19,933 nt of DNA from Rhodospirillaceae bacterium (lineage in GTDB: Bacteria > Pseudomonadota > Alphaproteobacteria > UBA8366 > GCA-2717185): assembly GCA_018660965.1 (NCBI GenBank), contig JABJJH010000358.1:1-19933 (forward strand). The letters are read 5' to 3'. The translations under genes and the position numbers were made by a program. Positions 15,424-19,933 of the stretch are shown one piece after another (position 1 is the stretch's first letter; every line of letters begins with the position of its first letter). Below the pieces are notes generated by a model. It saw only the letters and a list, made by a program, of their open reading frames with translations, was not told where the DNA came from and did not search any database.

Positions 15424-16454
15424 GGCGTGGGTTCATTGGTAATCGCGACAAGTCGATCCAGGGCGGACTGCGCGCGACCGCTGGATATTGCGTCAGAGGC
15501 AATGGCGACGCCTTCCTTTAAATCCGTGGTCCGGTCCGCGATCATCAGGGCCGCCGCAACGCCATAAAGGACAATATCCCGATATGCGCCAGGCTCGCCG
15601 CCCAACACCGCGCGAATGGCCGCTGCGTTATAGTCCGCGTCGCCGCCTTTCAAATCGGCAGGATCGGCAATTGGCAACCCCGCGTCTTCAGGGGTCAGGT
15701 CGAATTCCCGAAGATCGCCATTGTCAAACTCGCACACATGGGATGGTCCGGTCGTCGTTAGCTCATCGAGACCGTCGGAGCCATGCACCACCCAAACGCG
15801 CTCCGCGCCGAGTCTGCCCAGCGTTTCCGCCATCGGGCGCACCCATTTGGGCAAATAGGTTCCCACCAGCAAACGCTTCACCCCAGCCGGGTTGGAGAGG
15901 GGGCCCAAGATGTTAAAGATCGTCGGCGTTCCCAGTTCGATGCGCGTCGGCATGACGTTGCGCATGGCGCCATGATGACGTTGCGCCATCATGAAACAGA
16001 TGCCCGCCTCGCGCAGCGCTTTTTCAAGTAGCGGGAAGTCCGCGTCCAGATTGACGCCAAGCGCGCTTAGCACATCGGCGGCGCCGGATTTTGATGTCGC
16101 GGCGCGATTGCCATGTTTGGCGATGGGAACGCCGCATCCCGCCGTGACCAACGCCGTGCAGGTTGAAATATTGTAGGTGCCGGAACGGTCACCGCCGGTG
16201 CCGACAATATCCATGGCGTCGTCGGGGGCCGTGATATGGGTCGCCTTGGCGCGCATGATCGTCGCCGCGCCGGTGATTTCATCGACGGTTTCGCCGCGCG
16301 TGCGCAACGCCATCAACAAGCCGCCGATCTGCGAAGGCGTAGCGTCGCCGGACATCATAATATCAAATGCAGATTCCGATTCCTCAAACGACAGGACGCC
16401 GCCACCGGCGACCTTGCCCAGGATTTCCTTGAATTTTTCGCCGCCATCACTCAT
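15420..16454 (-). CDS. trpD: Anthranilate phosphoribosyltransferase
   Basis: TrpD joins anthranilate and PRPP to phosphoribosylanthranilate. The 344-residue protein has the N-terminal helical domain (with GGLLMALRTRGETVDEITGA), the PRPP site DIVGTGGDRSGTYNISTC (GTGGD at 85-89), KHGNRAATSKSGAADVL (113-129) and the anthranilate-site block NIFNILGPLSNPAGV (here TIFNILGPLSNPAGV). It is separate from TrpG, which precedes it by 10 bp, and overlaps trpC by 4 bases. Confidence 0.97.
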   Translation of the reverse strand: MSDGGEKFKEILGKVAGGGVLSFEESESAFDIMMSGDATPSQIGGLLMALRTRGETVDEITGAATIMRAKATHITAPDDAMDIVGTGGDRSGTYNISTCTALVTAGCGVPIAKHGNRAATSKSGAADVLSALGVNLDADFPLLEKALREAGICFMMAQRHHGAMRNVMPTRIELGTPTIFNILGPLSNPAGVKRLLVGTYLPKWVRPMAETLGRLGAERVWVVHGSDGLDELTTTGPSHVCEFDNGDLREFDLTPEDAGLPIADPADLKGGDADYNAAAIRAVLGGEPGAYRDIVLYGVAAALMIADRTTDLKEGVAIASDAISSGRAQSALDRLVAITNEPTP

Positions 16455-16464
16455 CGCCGAACCT

Positions 16465-17037
16465 TTAATGTTTTGTCATTTCCAGGAAATTCTTGAGCAA
16501 ATGATGCCCGTGTTCCGATGCAATGCTTTCTGGATGAAACTGGATGCCGTGCACCGGCCATTCCTTGTGCGCAATGCCCATGACAATCCCATCGTCGGTT
16601 TCAGCCGTAATTGAAAAACAGTCCGGAAGACTCTCCCGCTCCAGAATTAATGAATGATAGCGTGTTGCGGTAAAATCATTGGGAATGTCTGCGAACAATC
16701 CGGATTGGTCGTGATGCATCACGCTCATCTTGCCGTGCATGCACATTGGCGCAGGCACCACATGACCGCCAAGCGCCTGTCCAATCGATTGATGCCCAAG
16801 GCACACGCCCAGCATTGGAATTTTGCCGGCCGCCGCGCGAACCAGATCGAGACAAATGCCAGCCTTGTCGGGGTCGCAAGGACCGGGCGAAATAACAATC
16901 CCCTCAGGGTTCATCGCCATCGCGTCTTCAACCGTGATCGCATCATTTCGGTGCACTTCGAACACGGTCCCGAGCTCCCCTAAAAAATGCCAGAGGTTAT
17001 AGGTAAAGCTGTCGTAGTTATCGATTAACAGATACAT
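16465..17037 (-). CDS. trpG: Anthranilate synthase component II (glutamine amidotransferase)
   Basis: TrpG supplies ammonia from glutamine to TrpE for anthranilate synthesis; related PabA proteins serve folate synthesis, and in some bacteria one protein does both. The 190-residue class I amidotransferase starts LLIDNYDSFTYNLWHFLGEL and has SPGPCDPDKAG, the nucleophile Cys79 in LGVCLGHQSIGQALGG, and the His168/Glu170 pair in IQFHPESI. It heads the trpGDC-moaC-moeA block. The partner trpE is 1.7 kb upstream on the same strand, separated by a two-gene insertion on the opposite strand. Confidence 0.95.
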   Translation of the reverse strand: MYLLIDNYDSFTYNLWHFLGELGTVFEVHRNDAITVEDAMAMNPEGIVISPGPCDPDKAGICLDLVRAAAGKIPMLGVCLGHQSIGQALGGHVVPAPMCMHGKMSVMHHDQSGLFADIPNDFTATRYHSLILERESLPDCFSITAETDDGIVMGIAHKEWPVHGIQFHPESIASEHGHHLLKNFLEMTKH

Positions 17038-17100
17038 GAATGCGCTCTAATTTGGTCGCCGCCGCCGGACGGCTCTAATGGGAATTACAGCCTCTTATAA

Positions 17101-17131
17101 CAGCCTTGCCGAAGCGAAGAAAGCAAGGCTG
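17101..17131. other. Hairpin in the divergent trpG-merR spacer
   Basis: CAGCCTTGC (17101-17109) and its perfect complement GCAAGGCTG (17123-17131) enclose 13 bases. The gap 17038-17218 between trpG (-) and the MerR gene (+) must hold both promoters. The arms are too far apart for a MerR-type operator. On the minus strand it would lie in the trpG leader; no run of Trp codons or T-tract is present, so it is not a classical trp attenuator. The role is unknown. Confidence 0.45.
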
Positions 17132-17218
17132 GGACTTGGGATCATGCTATAAAGTTGCAAGCTAGGCACTTAACGCATAGGTAAGCTTGGTGATGACAGT
17201 TTTCAAAGGTTCAATATT

Positions 17219-17611
17219 ATGAATATTGGCGCGGCGTCCCAGGAATCGGGTGTTCCGAGGAAAACCATCCGATATTACGAAAGCATCGGCTTGATCCCCG
17301 AGGCGTCGCGGACGCAATCGGGATACCGGACCTATGGCCAAACCGACATCGACACGTTGCGTTTCGTTCAACGCGCCCGTGGTTTAGGGTTTAGCGTCCG
17401 GCATGTCGGCGCGTTGCTTGGTCTCTGGAATGATCATGATCGGGCGAGCTCAGATGTGAAAAATCTCGCTCTGGAGCATATCCGGGAGATCGACCACAAA
17501 ATTACCGAGCTTCAGGACATCCGGAACACCTTGATCCATTTGACGGAACGGTGCCATGGCGATGATCGACCGGATTGTCCAATTCTGGAACAATTCGCGA
17601 GAAGCGAATGA
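17219..17611 (+). CDS. MerR family regulator, CueR-like Cu(I)-type sensor
   Basis: MerR proteins distort promoters with a long spacer to switch on metal or stress genes. The 130-residue protein has the N-terminal winged helix IGAASQESGVPRKTIRYYESIGLI (residues 3-26), the wing SGYRTYGQTDIDTLRFVQRARGLGFS, a long dimerisation helix (~78-110) and a metal loop CHGDDRPDC with Cys112 and Cys120, seven residues apart, the same positions and spacing as in E. coli CueR. That suggests a monovalent coinage-metal sensor. No copper exporter, oxidase or chaperone is nearby. Its stop overlaps the start of the deacetylase gene by 4 bases. AAAGG lies about 10 bases before the ATG. The gene symbol cueR is likely but not assigned because the target is unknown. 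Confidence 0.88.
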   Translation: MNIGAASQESGVPRKTIRYYESIGLIPEASRTQSGYRTYGQTDIDTLRFVQRARGLGFSVRHVGALLGLWNDHDRASSDVKNLALEHIREIDHKITELQDIRNTLIHLTERCHGDDRPDCPILEQFARSE

Positions 17612-18750
17612 CTGAACCCGCCCCGGACACAAGCCATGGCGGTCGATCCATGACCGCGCGATTGTTGCGACTTTTGGGAATATTCCTGGGGGTGTTTGCA
17701 ATCGGCATCGGGCTGGGCGCCGGATTGGGTGTGGGGATTGGGACGTGGTTGATTGGCGACGGGGCCCCGAAAGCGACCGTGGAAATTGCCGAACCGAAAC
17801 CTCTCTATAGCGTTCCCGTCCGCGCCTATCGACCGCCCCTTCGCGGGGATGCGAACGTGGCGCGCGCGCCGGAATTTGCGCCCTCTGTCGCCGTATTGGA
17901 GCCTGAAGAACAAAGCCTGACGACTATCGCGCCAGGTTCCGGGACGCCAAAGCCTGTCGCGCCTGTACCTGTTGCGCCAGTACCGGTCGCGCCGGAACAA
18001 ACCCCACCGACGGCTGCATCACAGCCCGAGGGATGGCGGGCGTATGCTGTCGCCGCCACGCCGCCGCCGGGGCGTCCCATGATCGCGATTGTCCTTGATG
18101 ATTTGGGGATCGACCAGAAACGCAGCTACGCCGCAATCGATTTGCCGGGCCCGTTGACCCTGTCCTTTATTCCCTACGGTTACAACTTGCCCGTCATGAC
18201 TCGAACGGCGCGCGCGGCGGGGCACGAACTTATGGTGCACGTCAATATGGAGCCGATAGACCATGGCGTGGATCCGGGGCCAAACGCGTTGCTGACCTCT
18301 TTAAAACCAGCCGAGGTCCAGCGTCGGCTCAATTGGGCTTTGTCGCGGTTTGAGGGCTACACGGGGCTCAGCAATCACATGGGCAGCCGCTTCACTGTAT
18401 GGCCGGACGGCATGGAAATCGTGCTTCGAACGCTTAATCGACGCGGCCTTCTTTTCCTCGATTCACTCACCAACCAACGCTCCATCGGTCCGGCGCTGGC
18501 GCGCGCCTACAAGACGCCGTATGCGGTTCGTGACGTATTTATCGATCACGACCGCACGGATGCGTTCGTCGTCAAACAGTTAGCCTTGACCGAAAGGCTG
18601 GCGCGGCGGAACGGTCACGCCATCGCCATAGGCCACCCCCACGACGTGACCGTGAACCGGCTTAAACAATGGCTGGCGACGGTCGAGTCCCGTGGTTTTG
18701 CGCTGGTTCCGGTTTCCGCGATTGTTCGCCGTAAAGCAGTTCAGGGATAA
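17608..18750 (+). CDS. Divergent polysaccharide deacetylase family protein (DUF610/YibQ-like), membrane-anchored
   Basis: The family is a diverged branch of the NodB polysaccharide deacetylases, exported to the envelope; the substrate is not firmly known. The 380-residue product has an N-terminal membrane anchor (LLRLLGIFLGVFAIGIGLGA onward, residues ~19-49), a low-complexity proline/valine linker with repeated PVAPVPVAPV (~118-135), and the catalytic-fold domain from ~152: IAIVLDDLGIDQKRS, LTLSFIPYG, HELMVHVNMEPID, LSNHMGSRFT, GLLFLDSLTNQ, IGHPHDVT. The start ATG (17608) overlaps the MerR stop (ATGA), so the two are translated together; a start at an inner Met just before the anchor is possible. 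It converges on trpE with a 9-bp gap. Confidence 0.9.
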   Translation: MTEPAPDTSHGGRSMTARLLRLLGIFLGVFAIGIGLGAGLGVGIGTWLIGDGAPKATVEIAEPKPLYSVPVRAYRPPLRGDANVARAPEFAPSVAVLEPEEQSLTTIAPGSGTPKPVAPVPVAPVPVAPEQTPPTAASQPEGWRAYAVAATPPPGRPMIAIVLDDLGIDQKRSYAAIDLPGPLTLSFIPYGYNLPVMTRTARAAGHELMVHVNMEPIDHGVDPGPNALLTSLKPAEVQRRLNWALSRFEGYTGLSNHMGSRFTVWPDGMEIVLRTLNRRGLLFLDSLTNQRSIGPALARAYKTPYAVRDVFIDHDRTDAFVVKQLALTERLARRNGHAIAIGHPHDVTVNRLKQWLATVESRGFALVPVSAIVRRKAVQG

Positions 18751-18759
18751 CAGGAACGT

Positions 18760-19933
18760 TTAAGAACGCCGGTTGTAGCTGGCGAAATCGACGGCTTCCT
18801 GAGCGGCGCGAATAAGGGCGCGCGCCTTGTTTTCGCTTTCCTGACATTCCATTTCAGGATCGCTGTCGGCGACGATGCCGCCGCCCGCTTGAACGTACAT
18901 TTTGCCGTCTTTCACGACCGACGTTCGAAGTGAAATACAGGTGTCCATATCCCCGCCGGCGCCGAAATACCCAATGCAACCGGAGTATATGCCGCGCCGT
19001 TCCGACTCCAGCTCATCGACGATTTCCATGGCCCGCACTTTTGGCGCGCCGGAGACGGTTCCCGCCGGGAAGCCTGCGATCAGGGCGCTCAAGGCGTCGT
19101 ATTCAGGGGCTATTTTACCAACCACGTTCGAAGAAATGTGCATGACGTGAGAATAATTTTCGATCACGTATTGTTCGGTCACCTTGACCGTGCCGATTTG
19201 GCTGACCCGGCCGACATCGTTGCGGCCCAGATCCAATAACATCAAATGTTCCGCGCGTTCCTTGGGGTCCGCCAGCAAATCTTCCGCATAGGCCTTGTCT
19301 TCTTCGGGCGTCGCGCCGCGTGGGCGGGTGCCGGCCACAGGTCGGATGGTCACTTCGTCGCCGCGCAACCGGACAAGAATTTCCGGGCTGGAGCCGACAA
19401 TGGCGAAGTCGCCGAAATCGAGGAAAAACAGGAAGGGCGACGGGTTCAACCGGCGCAAGGACCGATACAGGGAAAACGGCGGCAGGGTGAACGGCAACTC
19501 GAAGCGTTGGCTGAGGACGACCTGGAAAACATCGCCCGCCTGGATGTACTCCTTGCCCCGCTTGACCATTTCGTGAAACGCCGGGCGCGTCATGTTCGAT
19601 GTCGGCGTCGGGGCGACATGATCGACCTCGGGCGTGCGCCCATGATAGGGCAGGGGACGTTCCAGGTCGGCCAGAACGTCGGCCAGACGTTCTTCCGCAA
19701 TGCGGTGCGCTGCGGCGGCGTCGACGCCCTCGGCCGGTCGCACCGGCGTCACGATGGTCACGATGTCCTCGATGGTGTCGAACACCGCGATAACCGTTGG
19801 ACGGAGAAACAGGCCATCCGGCGTTCCCAATACGTCGGGATTGTTATCGGGCAGCTTTTCCATCAAGCGGACCATGTCGTAACTCATATAACCGAACAGA
19901 CCCGCCGCCATGGGCGGCAGGGATTCAGGCAGA
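18760..19933 (-). CDS. trpE: Anthranilate synthase component I (5' truncated by window)
   Basis: TrpE makes anthranilate from chorismate with ammonia from TrpG. About 390 C-terminal residues are visible; the frame stays open to the window edge (LPESLPP before MAAGLFGYMSYDMVR), so the start lies outside. The chorismate-binding domain has FLDFGDFAIVGSSPEILVRL, IRPVAGTRPRGATPEED, LMLLDLGRNDVGRVS, SHVMHISSNVVG, FPAGTVSGAPKVRAMEIVDE, RGIYSGCIGYFGAGGDMDTC and VQAGGGIVADSDPEMECQES, all conserved in TrpE and PabB; GTVSGAPKVRAM and the nearby trp genes favour TrpE. Any leader attenuator would lie beyond the window. Confidence 0.96.
   Translation of the reverse strand, partial: LPESLPPMAAGLFGYMSYDMVRLMEKLPDNNPDVLGTPDGLFLRPTVIAVFDTIEDIVTIVTPVRPAEGVDAAAAHRIAEERLADVLADLERPLPYHGRTPEVDHVAPTPTSNMTRPAFHEMVKRGKEYIQAGDVFQVVLSQRFELPFTLPPFSLYRSLRRLNPSPFLFFLDFGDFAIVGSSPEILVRLRGDEVTIRPVAGTRPRGATPEEDKAYAEDLLADPKERAEHLMLLDLGRNDVGRVSQIGTVKVTEQYVIENYSHVMHISSNVVGKIAPEYDALSALIAGFPAGTVSGAPKVRAMEIVDELESERRGIYSGCIGYFGAGGDMDTCISLRTSVVKDGKMYVQAGGGIVADSDPEMECQESENKARALIRAAQEAVDFASYNRRS

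Noticed and set aside
17101..17131. CueR/MerR operator
   Set aside because: The arms are separated by 13 bases and the whole dyad is 31 bp; MerR operators are compact dyads of about 20 bp within a 19-20 bp promoter spacer, and no such promoter frames it.
17038..17218. trp attenuator with leader peptide
   Set aside because: Short frames in the minus-strand leader contain no tandem Trp codons and no T-rich terminator follows the hairpin.

Overview
The window is a chromosomal segment of an alphaproteobacterium, most likely Rhodospirillales-like. This rests on the gene order bamA-skp-lpxD-fabZ-lpxA-lpxI-lpxB, gltA, gltX, comEC, lexA, moeA, moaC, trpC, trpD, trpG; on LpxI rather than LpxH as the UDP-2,3-diacylglucosamine hydrolase; and on a LexA box of the alphaproteobacterial GAAC-N7-GAAC type in front of lexA. 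The species cannot be named from the sequence alone.

Layout. Positions 1-5683 (+) are a tightly packed outer-membrane biogenesis and lipid A operon: the 3' end of bamA, then skp/ompH, lpxD, fabZ, lpxA, lpxI and lpxB, with many touching or overlapping start and stop codons. A strong inverted repeat at 5695-5727 separates it from the convergent gltA (citrate synthase, -) with a clear sigma70-like promoter, and gltX (glutamyl-tRNA synthetase, -). Divergent from gltX is comEC (+), a DNA-uptake channel protein. From 10986 to 12075 there is no intact gene. lexA (-) follows with its own SOS box. Then come moeA, moaC, trpC, trpD and trpG (all -), an evidently co-transcribed block for molybdopterin and tryptophan synthesis. 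At 17219-18750 a two-gene (+) unit, a CueR-like MerR regulator overlapping a divergent polysaccharide deacetylase, lies between trpG and trpE. The window ends inside trpE (-).

The unusual part is 10930-12163. The 3' junction of comEC and lexA occurs twice there. Copy A carries intact comEC plus a lexA 3' remnant. Copy B carries intact lexA plus a comEC remnant with a large in-frame internal deletion. Between the copies lies about 800 bp of AT-rich DNA unlike the rest of the window. It contains a tandem array of twelve 20- or 23-bp units (11180-11434), several perfect inverted repeats, a strong hairpin and other stem-forming sequence that could be a small structured RNA (11484-11597), and a second perfect GAAC-N7-GAAC SOS box (11633-11647). 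I recognise no transposase, integrase or replication gene in it. An SOS-responsive RNA or a relic of a mobile or replicative element are possible readings, neither proven.

Functionally, most of the window is housekeeping: outer membrane protein insertion and lipid A synthesis, TCA cycle entry, tRNA charging, SOS control, Mo-cofactor and tryptophan synthesis. The novelty is concentrated in the 10.9-12.2 kb insertion and, more modestly, in the metal-sensor/deacetylase pair inserted in the trp region.
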